A stretch of 64,000 bases of DNA, from positions 1-64,000 of the forward strand of contig SGPM01000056.1 in assembly GCA_004802725.1 (NCBI GenBank). Direction: 5' to 3'. Shown here one piece after another: positions 45,275-58,396 of this stretch (positions are counted from its first letter, which is position 1; every line of letters starts with the position of its first letter). The notes under the pieces are model-generated. The model did no database searches. It had not been told where the DNA came from and was given only the letters and a program-made list of their open reading frames with translations. Source of the stretch: Antrodiella citrinella (taxonomy: Eukaryota; Basidiomycota; Agaricomycetes; Polyporales; Steccherinaceae). The translations under genes and the position numbers were made by a program.

Positions 45275-48200
45275 CTAGCTCGACACAACGGAATACTCCT
45301 CGCCGCTTCGACTTCGCAGAAGTCCAAAGCGCGGTGGCATCGGAATTTTGAATGTCTGGTTGTGTGGAAGGGCACTCCTTGGCGGATCCCTTGACGGTGG
45401 CGGCCTGGCAAGCCGTGACATAGTTGTCGGGATGGCGCTGCGACTGCGCGACAGATTGGCACCTAGACGGCCGTCTTCCGCCACAGTAGGAGACGCAGAG
45501 CCATTTCCCATCGGTGTGATGAGCGGCGAGTACGGCCGTGGAGTCGACGCCGAGAAGGATGAGACGTGGAGTAAGATGACAAATTCTTGGGTGGCATTAG
45601 TGAGCTTGACCATGTTCGTGCGCAAGATTGGCGGAAGAGCAGTCCCCTGCACCTTGAGGGCACTCGACAGCTGAATGACAATCTGCGACAGATGCAAAGT
45701 CAATCAAACATGCCTCATGAATGGAGTGTATGGTAGCTATAAGCTAGACTCACCTTGGCAAACCCGTGCGCGTCATCTCGGAACCCTCCCCTATCTGTAT
45801 TCGTATCACCACTCTCCAGAACGCTTATATTGGCTTTCAGCTTCTCTGTGAGAGCCTTCGCCCTTTCAAGCACCCCACTCAGCTGCTCCTTGGTATCTGG
45901 TACGTCCGCGAGTATTTCATCCATCATCGCCCACACGGGTGGTGCAGCATCCACGGCCACTTTCATGGCATCAATGGCTTCCTTATCAACCAGCGTATTG
46001 GAGTTGGAAGATGCGAAGTCAACGGAGGGTTTCTTGAACCCAAGAGATGGCGAAGATGTGGATGATGCTAATAGAGAGCTCTGTGACCCTTGCCGTGAGT
46101 GCGAATCCCATCGCAGTGGTTGAATCTGAGGGGACAGGGTCGAGGTTCCATTCGGACCATGAGAAGTTCCGTTGGTCCACCCAGGTGTGCCATTCGCGAT
46201 GCTGGGTCGTCGGGGTGCCCGTAGCGTCGGCATCCCAGAACCATCTATAACCCCAGCTGAAATATGTGGCGTCTCAACAAATGACGGTAACATCTTTCCG
46301 ATTTCGACATCTTTCAGACTGAATGAACCAGCGTGTCGGCGAGACACTCGGATTCTGCCTCCAGCATGACCAGAATTTGAACGCAGTAGAGGTCCAGTTT
46401 GTCCCTGGGTGAAACCAAATGGCACGGACGGTAGTGGAGGTGCTGATGCTGGCGTTGGCATAGTTGCAATCTTGTCCATGGACGAGAGCGGCGTTGACCG
46501 TACAGTGGCGGAGGCAGGAGCGTATGCTTTCACTGGAGGAGGTCGGTGGTCCAATAGAAGTGGCCGGACTGTGTCAATTTGGCCTGCGATGGCTTGCCAG
46601 CCACTCGCGATCTCTGCCATGGCTCCATACAGGACCAGTAGCATCTGCCTTGTGTACCGAACATCATCGTGCATGGCTAGGACTTTCAGCTGCAGCGACA
46701 ACACACCCACAGCCTTGCCGAAAACGGTGACTGTATCCCTACAACTCTCGACGACGGAACGACATATAGCCGGAGATGGCATCTGCCTGCGACTCGCGGT
46801 ATCAAAGCGATCCAACGCGTTGATGAGCTGGTGCATGTATAGGCTGGCCGGATCCAGAACCTTCATAAGCACGGCAGATAGTCGCTCGTCGATGGCGTAC
46901 ACAGTATAGTGCTGCAAGGTTTGGTAGATCTGTGAGACAGCAAATAGGATACCTCGAATGGCGTCCACCAGAGTAAGTATCGACGAGGGTATCGTCTTAG
47001 CAATTGCAGCGGAAGATAGTGTGGAGAGACGTCGAAAGTAGGAATTTCGCTCTACATCCATAGGCGGTGGTGGCCGGTCGAGGGAAGAAGGTGACGTGCT
47101 TATAGACTCGTGAGCAAGTATTCGAGACCGATGCAGACTCGCCAAAGAGCCATTTGAAGAGTCCGATTCTTGACGGTGGGGAGGCGACGGAATTCCGTGG
47201 CTCGTGTAGTGTGTCCCGTTGGGAGTAAATGCGGAATCGGTGGTAATCGTTTGACGAAGGTCGGGGAGACTCTTTTTTGCAAACTCACGATGTCGTGAGT
47301 TGGAGCGAGATGGTCCAGAGGACGCGTTCCTGCTATGCGACGGGTCGTGACCTCGTCGCGTGATCGTGGCGTCGTCGTCACCCGAAGATACAGGTTCGTC
47401 GGGTGTGGGAAGGTATGAAGTGGGTGAGCGAAGGGGAGAGCTGAACGTGCTATTAGTTCGCGAGGATGGAAGGACGTCAAGCCGAAGCCTTGATGGCGCT
47501 GCGGATCGAGAAGGACCAGAATCAAGCTTGGAATGTAGTTCGGCCACATCTGAATAAATCGAACTCGACTCGAGAGAGAATGATCGCGAATGGAGGGAAG
47601 CGTCAGCTACAGACCGGCTGTCAAGGGAGGCCGCTGTTATACTCTCGTCACTGTCAAAAGAATTGAGAATGGTAGTTTAATAGTCGACGTAAAAAACACG
47701 TACAATGAATCGCCTTCCGTGTCCTGATTTGAGTCCACGCTTGACTTGCGGCTTAATGCAGAGTCGTTCGCAATCCACTTCTGAACACCCTTAATCCATT
47801 CTTTCATGATATGAGGATCGTCACTGCTGGGTTGTTGCATAACATGCTTTAGGGGGGAATCAAAAGGGTTCTGCTCCACTCGGAAAAGATTTAAGTCTTT
47901 GAACTGGACGAAATACGCCGGAAGTGTGCGGATCTTGTTGCGAGATATTGAAAACACCTGTAGCACGGAGTGAGGTCAGCAGCGACGCTACTTAGTATGT
48001 ATGTGCATACGCGTAGATGAGTTAGGGAACCAGGTTGAGAAGGAAGCCGTTTGATCTTGTTACGGCTGATGTCCAAGATCTCCAGGGACGGCATCACGGT
48101 CAACTGAGGAGCGCGTTTCATGAGCTCCATGATGCTCTTCAATGAACAGGCGATACATACGACATCGGGAAAAACGGTGAAGTTGTTAGCCTTGAGGACC

Positions 48201-48572
48201 AGGTATCGAAGGTGGGATAACAGCGCAAATGCCATGGGAAGAGTTGTCAGACGATTGTGAGCGAGAGCAATCCTAATACCAATGCTGAGACAAATATCCA
48301 CAGAGTTGGGTGATAGATATCTACCTGACAAGGGTACTGTCGCTGTCTTCATCTTCTCCTTGCCCCACAGTGGCGAGCTCCTCCGCACCGTCCTCACCTA
48401 CATCCGTGATACCCTTGTGAGCGAGGTCAAGTGTCGCACCATTGTCCGGCGATTTGGATAGAGCTTCTGTGATGTGCTCGCGACTGAGAGACACGGAAGG
48501 CAAGGGGGACAAGGCTCGATTCTTTGTTGGTACAGGTCGACCATTCAAAGAGTCGGCATCTGAGTGGGGCAT
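45275..48572 (-). CDS. SOG2: RAM signalling leucine-rich repeat protein SOG2
   Basis: Sog2 is an LRR component of the RAM network, which with the NDR kinase Cbk1 controls polarity, cell separation and wall integrity. The N-terminus starts at 48572 ([14 protein letters not shown]). It is followed by LRRs: [69 protein letters not shown] and [18 protein letters not shown]. After a Ser-rich stretch, the Sog2-specific C-terminal region includes [57 protein letters not shown] and [21 protein letters not shown] [19 protein letters not shown]. The last exon ends [12 protein letters not shown] with stop at 45275. It is about 1000 residues. It is divergent from Spb4. Confidence 0.87.
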
Positions 48573-49136
48573 GAATGCGGCGTATGGGACGTGAGGGACA
48601 AATAAGGGCGGTCCTCAGCGCAGTCGCCGATGTGTTATATGAGGGCTGCGTGCGTAGGACAGGTGTAGAAGGCACTGTCTGAGTAGAACGGTAGCTGGAA
48701 CGAGTACACCTGCCGGCGAAAGGCGCTGATTCGAAGTCGGGTTCCTGCAACAGCCACAAGTGCCGGGGGTCGTAATGGAAGAGGACGGTAAGGGATGTGG
48801 ACGTCGGGGAGGTCGTCGTTTAATGTCTTGAGGTCGTCGACGTTGCCAGCGAGGAGGGCGAGGAGGAGAACACCCTGCTGTCGCAGAGCAAACGGGACCT
48901 GTCAACTTTGGGACGCCCATGTGAACAACCATTTGGGCACACATTATGTAATCACAGAAAAGTTCTGCCAAGACGTCGGCGCTTCCGGGTGGGGCGGGGC
49001 GCCCGCGAGAACCGCGATCGAGGCGAGGCTCAGGTAAAACTTGCACCTTGACCTTGCTCATTACATTTTTTACCGACTACACCGTCCTACACAGCGTCGG
49101 CAGCCTAAGACACGCTATTGCGCTGCATAGTGCGTC
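48573..49136. promoter_or_regulatory. Divergent promoter of SOG2 and SPB4
   Basis: This 564-bp interval supplies both promoters. A minus-strand open frame across 48615-49061 is Arg/Pro-rich without motifs and is considered non-coding. Confidence 0.45.
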
Positions 49137-51598
<2,462 letters not shown>

Positions 51599-51804
51599 CG
51601 TATCATATTGTTCATTATCTCTCGCGATTCTGAGTTGCGAATGGACATTGGGTAGACCGCAGCCTTACCACTACCAATTATGGGCGCTTACTACACAGTC
51701 GTCTACACGCGTAACGAACCTTTTGGGCACACTCCGATTTCGACGCTGAGGCTGCGCTTGCAGTTTTCTCCTTCACCTTGTGGGTGTGGCCCATATCCGC
51801 CGGA

Positions 51805-53790
51805 ATGTCTAAGAGGTGCAACGTATGTGCTCAAAAATGACTCACCATAAGATACTGATGTGTAAATGCAGTGGTTTGAACCTGACGGTAACCCTCGTAT
51901 CAGCAAGGATGGCACCAAGGGTTGTCGGCATTCGTCTTATGAATGTCGGTTTGTTCATCCGGACCAACCGACATGGGCTACGGCACAGAACACTCACCCT
52001 CCTCCAAGGGAGTTGCTGGCATCCGCTTCACCTGTAAAACGATACTCTTCTCCACCTCGTCGTTCTCCCCTACCCCGCGGACGGCCTCCTACATCACCTC
52101 TCCGGGGCTCCCGCGAGATTTCTCGTGGTCGTGGTCGTAGCCGTACTCCACCTGTTCCCTCATATCAGCACGGCCCTCGCTCTCCAGCCACCTCAAGTGA
52201 CGGGATGCGCGATCCTCGCCCTCGAGTCCCAAGTCGTGGCCGCCCGGAGGCCTCTTCCTCCAAGACATCCATGCCCCCTCCCCCGCCGCCACCTACCAAG
52301 GCACCTCCACTTCCCGCATCATCATCCGTGTCAAAGCCGGCCACGCAGAAGGAACCAACGCGAGAAGAGAGGTTAAATGCATGGGTTGACCGGATCAAGT
52401 GCGTAGATACCACACTGCTACTTGGTACAGACTCTGACACTAGCGCGTACGCAGGATCCTATCGGATGCTGTCTTAGGCCGCACTGAATACGTCAGATTG
52501 GAGAAGGAACTACAGGGATACCAAAGGGTCGTGCAATCGTGGAGATTCGTTGACGTGTCAGAAGAGGAGAAGTCGCGATTGCAGACACAGCTGACAACCT
52601 TGGAGACTCAGTTCGAAACGAAGAAGAAGAACCTCAATACCCTCACACATCGTCTAGTAGACTCCGAATTTTGGCCAGCGATACCTCAAAATGCGGCCGT
52701 TGGAGTACGCGGGAGCGTGGAGGACCTTCAGGGCAAAGTCAAGGATATCTACGAGGCGATAGAGAAATTGCAAAACCTGCGTTTGTCTTCCTCGATATCC
52801 GAATCAACGCCTTCGAAAGCTAGTACACCTGTCGAGGAGCCCAATCGCCCGGCGAAACGGCGTCGCCTCACAAACGGGGATGTTTCGATGGATACGACAC
52901 CAACGAAAGCAAAGGATCAAGCACAAGATACAGCTATGACAATGGACCTCGACCGACTCAAAGACCGAGTTCTCGCTCTAGAGGACAAATTATCGGAAAT
53001 GGAGAACGAGTTGGTCCAAGCCGATCACACTATGCTACTCACGTTGCAAGATGAACTGGACGCGAAACTCGAGGCGTACAACTTGCCATCAAAGAATTCT
53101 CCACCAGTACCCGCTCATCCGGTGCCTGCCGCTTCGCTGCCACCACAGGAGGCAGAGCAGAAGATAAATACCTTGGAAGCCAGCCTCAAACTGACTGGCG
53201 CGGACATTGCAGAGATTGCTGATGACGTCGCAAATCTCGTTACGTCTAACGCCGAGAAAAATGTGGCGATATCCAAGCTCAAAGAAGACAATAAACAGTT
53301 GCAGAGTCAAATCACTTTTGTGAGTTGTATGCGAAATCGACATTATCATCGTAACTGAGAAAGTCTGTGTCTGTAGCTTCAAGAGGTGCAGGCACAGAAT
53401 ACGAAAGCTCTGGAGGTGCAGAAAGCCGAGATAGAGGCATTGAAAGCTGCTGTCACTCTCTTCGTCTCGCAAACGAGGCCGGAACCGCGTCCAATACCCA
53501 CTGTCGACGACCTTATCGCGGCGTGTCAGCCGCGACTCATTCAGGCGATGCGTCAGGACATACAACCGCTGTTGGAGGAGATGAAGACCGCGGTGGAGAC
53601 AATGGTGCAGACGCAGAGCACCGAACTGTGTAATGTGGTTCTGTCAAAATTGACAACCACTTTACAAACTGTTCAGACTATCGCATCGTGGATGGACAGT
53701 GTCAAACAAAGCGGCCGCCAGGCACATCCTATCAATGGACACGGTGTAGCGCCGCAGAAAGTGGCTGCCAAACAACTCCCGGCTGGATAA
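51805..53790 (+). CDS. Cys/His zinc-finger and coiled-coil protein of unknown role
   Basis: A short first exon MSKRCN joins through an intron to WFEPDGNPRISKDGTKGCRH and SSYECRFVHPDQPTW. Together they give a C...C-x6-C-x3-H arrangement resembling CCCH RNA-binding fingers. A Pro/Arg/Ser-rich region with RG and SR dipeptides (SRGRGRSRTPP) follows, then PTREERLNAWVDRIKL. A long coiled-coil comes next (EEEKSRLQTQLTTLETQFET, LKDRVLALEDKLSEMENELV, EAEQKINTLEASLKLTG, EVQKAEIEALKAAVTLF). A nuclear-localisation-like RPAKRRRLTNG lies in between. The stop is TAA at 53788-53790. The combination suggests RNA or chromatin association, but I do not recognise the family. The start was chosen because it gives a Cys-containing exon with a consensus donor. 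Confidence 0.68.
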
Positions 53791-54286
53791 CATTATTCTG
53801 GCCACGTTTCCCGTTTCCCGATTCCCGTCGCATTGTATCCTTGCTCGTATGCGTACCATATGTTGTGTTTTCCAATTGTACCGTATAGCCGCTATATTCC
53901 GTACTGTTTGGTCTGGAAGTTTACTTGGCAGCGTCTACTTGACGAACGTTCTCTGTGTCTGCAAATATTTAGTTGCGATCCATTTTCAGTATCTCACACT
54001 TCCAGGGCGGTTGGGAAAGTGCCTGGAAAGTTCCCGCGCAGCGCACAGCATGAGATACATGGGATATATACTTACCTCTCAACATGAGAAGATGAATTGT
54101 TTTTTCTCTGGCTGTTCTACGCTGGTCGACGCGCCAGGAAACTCTCGCGGCTCGCAATTGGCACACACGTGCCCCTCGCCTATGTTATTGATCGCGCGCC
54201 TACGAGGGATCTGGCAGTGGAGCGCCGCAGACGGGGCGGAGGCAGCACACGACTTGCCAGTGATCAGCGACGTCAGTCTCAAACAT
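53791..54286. other. Intergenic region upstream of the ABC ATPase
   Basis: Frames present on both strands here lack motifs. One runs into the ABC gene start and may include 5' untranslated sequence. Nothing else was seen. Confidence 0.45.
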
Positions 54287-55259
54287 ATGCCCGCCCCCAT
54301 CCTCGAAGTCAAGGCGGTTGGCTGCTCAAAAGCCAAGGGTCAGCCCATATTGTCCGACGCGAGCTTCGTCGTGAATGAGGGCGACATTATAATATTGCAA
54401 GGGAAGAGTGGGTGCGGGTAAGTACACCTCTTGAATTTCGTATTTGTGTCTAGTGAATCATGCGAATGCTTTTCGTTGTATCTAGGAAGTCTACACTATT
54501 AAAGTGTCTGGCTCATTTGAATCAGTACGACGGCGAGATATTGTATAGAGGCGGGTGAGCAGTCATGATCTGTTGTGCTGAACGAAGTAGACGCTGACAT
54601 GAGCCCATAGTACCCCGGTATCATATGGTATGTATGAATGATCCTCCGAAAGCACTTCATATTCAACGCTCTTCCTTGTGTAGGTATAGCGAACTATCGC
54701 ACGCGTGTTCTCTACGTTCCGCAACGACCGTCTCTCCTCCCCGGCACGCCTCGAGACTTTGTCAACACTATCCTCGCGTTCAAGAGTCTGAACCCCAAGT
54801 CTCATCATAACAAAGGCAACGAACACAGGCCAGACGGACCCTCGGATCCTGTGAACGACTCCATCTTTATAGCTCAAGACTGGGGAATCGACGAGGATTT
54901 ATGGGACCGGAATTGGTCCAACTTGAGCGGTGGTGAATCCCAACGGATTGCATTATCGATTGCAGTGGGTTTAAAGACGGCGGACATCCTCCTTCTAGAC
55001 GGTATGATCCATCCTATTCACGTCTCATTACTATCTCACCTATACTCGTTTCCGTACAGAACCGACATCTGCGTTAGATGCGGAGTCTTCAAAGGTCATA
55101 GAAAACTACCTAACGAACGCCGTGCGTGCCAAAGACGGCAACCTGCGCGCGCTAGTCTGGATCACGCATTCAGCGGAACAAGGTGGACGAGTAGGAACGA
55201 GGTTTCTGTACATATCTGGGGGTCGTTTGCATGAAGAGAGACCGGATGCTGGTGTATGA
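54287..55259 (+). CDS. Stand-alone ABC ATPase of the FetA/YbbL type
   Basis: This is a single nucleotide-binding domain with no membrane helices. Motifs: ILEVKAVGCSKAKGQPILSD, Walker A GKSGCGKSTLLKCLAHLNQY, Q-loop VLYVPQRPSLLPGTPRDFVN, signature NLSGGESQRIALSIAVGLKT, and Walker B ADILLLDEPTSALDAESS (split by an intron after the first base of the Glu codon). The switch His lies in ALVWITHSAEQG, and it ends RFLYISGGRLHEERPDAGV. The short length (about 240 residues) and the sequence match bacterial FetA/YbbL ATPases, which pair with a separate permease. No partner permease is in the window. All catalytic residues are intact. The start ATG is at 54287-54289 and the stop TGA at 55257-55259. Confidence 0.82.
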
Positions 55260-55347
55260 CATTGTAATTCGTAACTGGGGTTCAGTCTTGGAAGTGATGG
55301 TAATGTAGCTGTACGATCAATTGAGCTCGAAGGGAGGCCTCTGCCAA

Positions 55348-55428
55348 GGACCCTTAGCTCAATCGGTAGAGCTTTGTACTTATGTGGTTATCAATGCAAG
55401 GGTCCCGAGTTCGATTCTCGGAGGGTCC
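55348..55428 (+). tRNA. tRNA-Ile(TAT) with a 9-nt intron
   Basis: GGACCCT pairs perfectly with AGGGTCC as acceptor stem. The D arm is GCTC-AATCGGTA-GAGC. The anticodon stem TTGTA pairs with TGCAA with one G-T pair. The T arm is CCGAG-TTCGATT-CTCGG. The 16-nt loop begins CTTATG, giving anticodon TAT and an intron of about 9 nt after position 37. Confidence 0.88.
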
Positions 55429-55706
55429 AGTTTTTGTTCGCATTTCCCGAACAAATCTCAAGGTGCTACCTGCCCCTTGACTCTGACTTGTGAAAATTGT
55501 TTCTCGTCGCATATTGTGCTTTCAGAAGTACATACGTAGTTAGAGTCCAAGTATCAAGAAGCTAGCGAGTGTCCTTCATTCATTTCCTCTCATGTACTAT
55601 CCGTAACGTGTAGCGTGAGGTGAGGTAATGTAGATCATAAGGAATGCAATATGCGACATGGACTATTATGGTCTAAGGATATATATGACGATACTTAAAG
55701 AGCTTA

Positions 55707-56981
55707 TCATTGGGGAGGAAGCGGCATGCCCTCTGGTGTCAACCCCATCTCCTCAGGAGTCAAGGTTGAGCTCTCGATCATCACACCTACACCGACTTTG
55801 GCTGCGTTCTGACACACAAACAAGATCAGCTCACGACCTTTCGTAGCATGTAACGAACATACCTTGAAGTGGTCAATCTCTCCTGAGACCAAGAATGCGA
55901 AAGTAGGAGCAAACCGCTGCTCGAGCAGTGCCGAGACCTTCCCTGAGGAATCCAACTGCGCCCTGAACGTCGAGAATCGAAGGTCGTACTTGGCACCGAG
56001 CGTCGCCACAGCATCCCGGCGATCTGGCATAGCCAGAACCTGGAGGTCGGCTGCCACGTCGACCTTCTCGCTAAGCTTTTGCCAGTACGTCGCTGACAAA
56101 ATTCCGGACGGCTGGAGCTGCGCCGTAGCTATCCAGTTTTTGTCTGTTGACGTGTACTTGGCCATATACTGCGTATTCAGCTCCGACTGCACAGGGTCTT
56201 GCCTTTGGAGGAATGACTCGAATCCAAGGGCCAGGTTCTTGGTGACGGACTGCAGATAGCTGCCGACGAAGATGCCTGTGCCATCCAACGGTCCAGGGTT
56301 GACAGCTTTCACGTTTACGGAGTGATCCGCCCCTTGGTAATCGTGTTCAAGCTGAACCATGCTGTGACCAGGTTGTGTCGAGATCTGAGGGACGGGGTCA
56401 GTGGAGAAAATCACACAGAAATGGGACGACGTACTTGACTCTGCACTTTTGTAACATGGTTGCCACCCCAGCCTTGGTTGTACCGCAGCGTCACATTGCC
56501 TCCGTCATCCACACCTCCCTGCATGAAAACCTGCCAGCAATACGTGTCAACTGAGCGAGTCATTGGAAGCTTAAGCTGCAGAATCTTACATTCTCGTTGG
56601 CAAACAGAGCGCCGAAATTGTATGAGGATGGTGCTGTCTGCGACCCCAGCGCAAAGGAGTGCGTGACCTGGAACACAGGGTTCATTGACAAGCTCTTCGT
56701 CAGGTCCGCCCTGGCTCCATCAAAGAACATATTCTGCAGAAGTGTTGCTGTCGTGAAACATGCATCAGTATACGGAAATATTGCCACGAGAGCAGATGCG
56801 ACATACATTTGACCTCCTTCTGCAGGTGTTCTGCGGTGCCGGGGCTGGAAAGACCCAGTGAACTGCGCCATGACTGGAACGTATTCTGCCAGCCTGAAAG
56901 TGTTGACCCCCCCGGGACGAAGGATAGAACCGACGACGAGGACGGTTCCGCCAGACTCTTTTCTGGAGATGAGGAGGACAT
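55707..56981 (-). CDS. TOM40: Mitochondrial import receptor subunit TOM40
   Basis: Tom40 is the beta-barrel pore of the outer-membrane TOM complex through which nearly all mitochondrial precursors pass. The N-terminus MSSSSPEKSLAEPSSSS is disordered, followed by WQNTFQSWRSSLGLSSPG. Barrel strands follow: NMFFDGARADLTKSLSMNPV, FQVTHSFALGSQTAPSSYNF, GALFANENVFMQGGVDDGG, VTLRYNQGWGGNHVTKVQSQ, ISTQPGHSMVQLEHDYQGAD, KAVNPGPLDGTGIFVGSYLQ and YMAKYTSTDKNWIATAQLQP. The C-terminal beta-signal region AAKVGVGVMIE is followed by SSTLTPEEMGLTPEGMPLPP. The start was taken at 56981, the Met that begins the Ser-rich N-terminus. The stop is at 55707. It is divergent from HSP70. Confidence 0.92.
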
Positions 56982-57591
56982 GACGGGGTTGACGATACTC
57001 CTTGTGCGCTTCTTTTGAAGTCGTAGCGAAAAATTCGACCAAACAAAGACGTAAGCGGGCTTACGTGGCCAGACGCATACCACTGCGGCAAGCGCAAAAC
57101 TCAAATGTCAAGCAAATCCTTCATATTTCCTCAGAATGCGTCGATCACGATATGGGAGAATATGTGTTGCATCAGTAGATATACAGGAGAAAGCGGTGAT
57201 CTTGACTATCTAACGATCATCGATGTAGGTAAGCAGCAGTCGCGTATACCACACCCTCAAAGTCATTCAACGCGTGTTCCCCGGCGAACTTTGCTCTGTG
57301 TGGCAACACTAGCGATCCTCGAAGACCTGGGCCTTGAGAAACCCTCGCGATGGTGGACCAAAACGCGCAGGAGAGATCGACCATGCCCCACATCTGCACT
57401 CCGGAGATGCAGCTCGGCGACGCTGACGACAATCGGCCTTGAGGATGCCTCGCGCTTGGGATCAGCGTATTCCGCGTGTGGGAGGTCGACAATGGCAAAG
57501 AGAACTGGAAGATGGTGGAAGTTGCACGCAAGAGGTGGAAGGAGAGGTGGGCAAAGAGCGTGTGAAAGAGTCACGTGGTGTGACCTCAGCT

Positions 57592-57636
57592 GGAATGGGC
57601 TCGAATATGGAAGAAAGTGCTGGAACATGGAGGAAT
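57592..57636 (+). promoter_or_regulatory. Step-type heat shock element, five GAA units at 10-bp spacing
   Basis: GAA trinucleotides occur at 57593, 57603, 57613, 57623 and 57633, exactly one every 10 bp and all in the same orientation. Known step-type elements bound by fungal Hsf1 consist of nGAAn (or nTTCn) units separated by 5 bp, which gives this period. The array ends 11 bp upstream of the TATA box. A further GAA at 57638 is in 5-bp register. Confidence 0.7.
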
Positions 57637-57646
57637 AGAAACGCGC

Positions 57647-57653
57647 TATATAA
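57647..57653 (+). promoter_or_regulatory. TATA box of HSP70
   Basis: TATATAA lies 93 bp upstream of the ATG at 57746 and directly downstream of the heat shock element array, as expected for a strong inducible promoter. Confidence 0.7.
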
Positions 57654-57745
57654 TCTGAGGGGTCCACCCCTCGCAGCCCCTTAACTTTTTTGTTCACTTT
57701 CATCTCCTTTCATATCTCTCTCACCTCTCATACTCTACTGCAAAA

Positions 57746-58364
57746 ATGGCTGGAAAAGCTATTGGTATTGATTTGGGTACCACCTACTCGTAAGTTTCAC
57801 TTTTCTTCATCTCGCCACCAGATCTCTCAAATCTTTTTTTCTTTGTACAGATGTGTCGGTGTCTGGCAAAACGACCGTGTCGAAATCATTGCCAACGACC
57901 AGGGTAACCGAACAACACCCTCGTATGTGTCCTTCTCCGACAACGAGCGGTTGATCGGTGATGCCGCCAAGAACCAAGTCGCGATGAACCCCCACAACAC
58001 CGTCTTCGACGCGAAGCGTCTGATCGGTCGCAAGTTCAGTGATGCTGAGGTCCAGTCCGATCTCAAGCACTTCCCTTTCAAGGTCATCGACAAGGCTGGC
58101 AAGCCTTACATGAAGGTTTCCTACCGTGGTGAGGAGAAGGAATTCGTAAGTTCTCGTTTCTACTTTTCCAGATCTATTTGTACTTATTTCTTTGTATAGT
58201 CGCCCGAGGAAATCTCCTCCATGGTTCTGCTCAAGATGAAGGAGACCGCTGAGTCATACCTCGGTACGACCGTCAACAACGCTGTCGTCACCGTTCCCGC
58301 GTACTTCAACGACTCCCAGCGTCAAGCTACCAAAGACGCGGGAACCATCTCTGGTCTTAACGTC

Positions 58365-58396
<32 letters not shown>

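Larger units (their letters stand above)
56982..57745. promoter_or_regulatory. Divergent promoter region of TOM40 and HSP70
   Basis: These 764 bp lie between the TOM40 start (-) and the HSP70 start (+). The HSP70 side has a phased GAA array (57593-57635) and a TATATAA box (57647-57653). Open frames in this region (for example 57105-57638 on the plus strand) lack motifs and overlap these sites. Confidence 0.65.

Noticed and set aside
48615..49061. Minus-strand frame upstream of SOG2 that could be an extra N-terminal exon
   Set aside because: The composition is Arg/Pro/Cys-rich and random-looking. SOG2 already starts well at 48572, and no donor joins the two in frame convincingly.
57105..57638. 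Plus-strand open frame between TOM40 and HSP70
   Set aside because: It overlaps the heat shock element array, has no motif, and is Arg/Trp-rich as expected for a chance frame.
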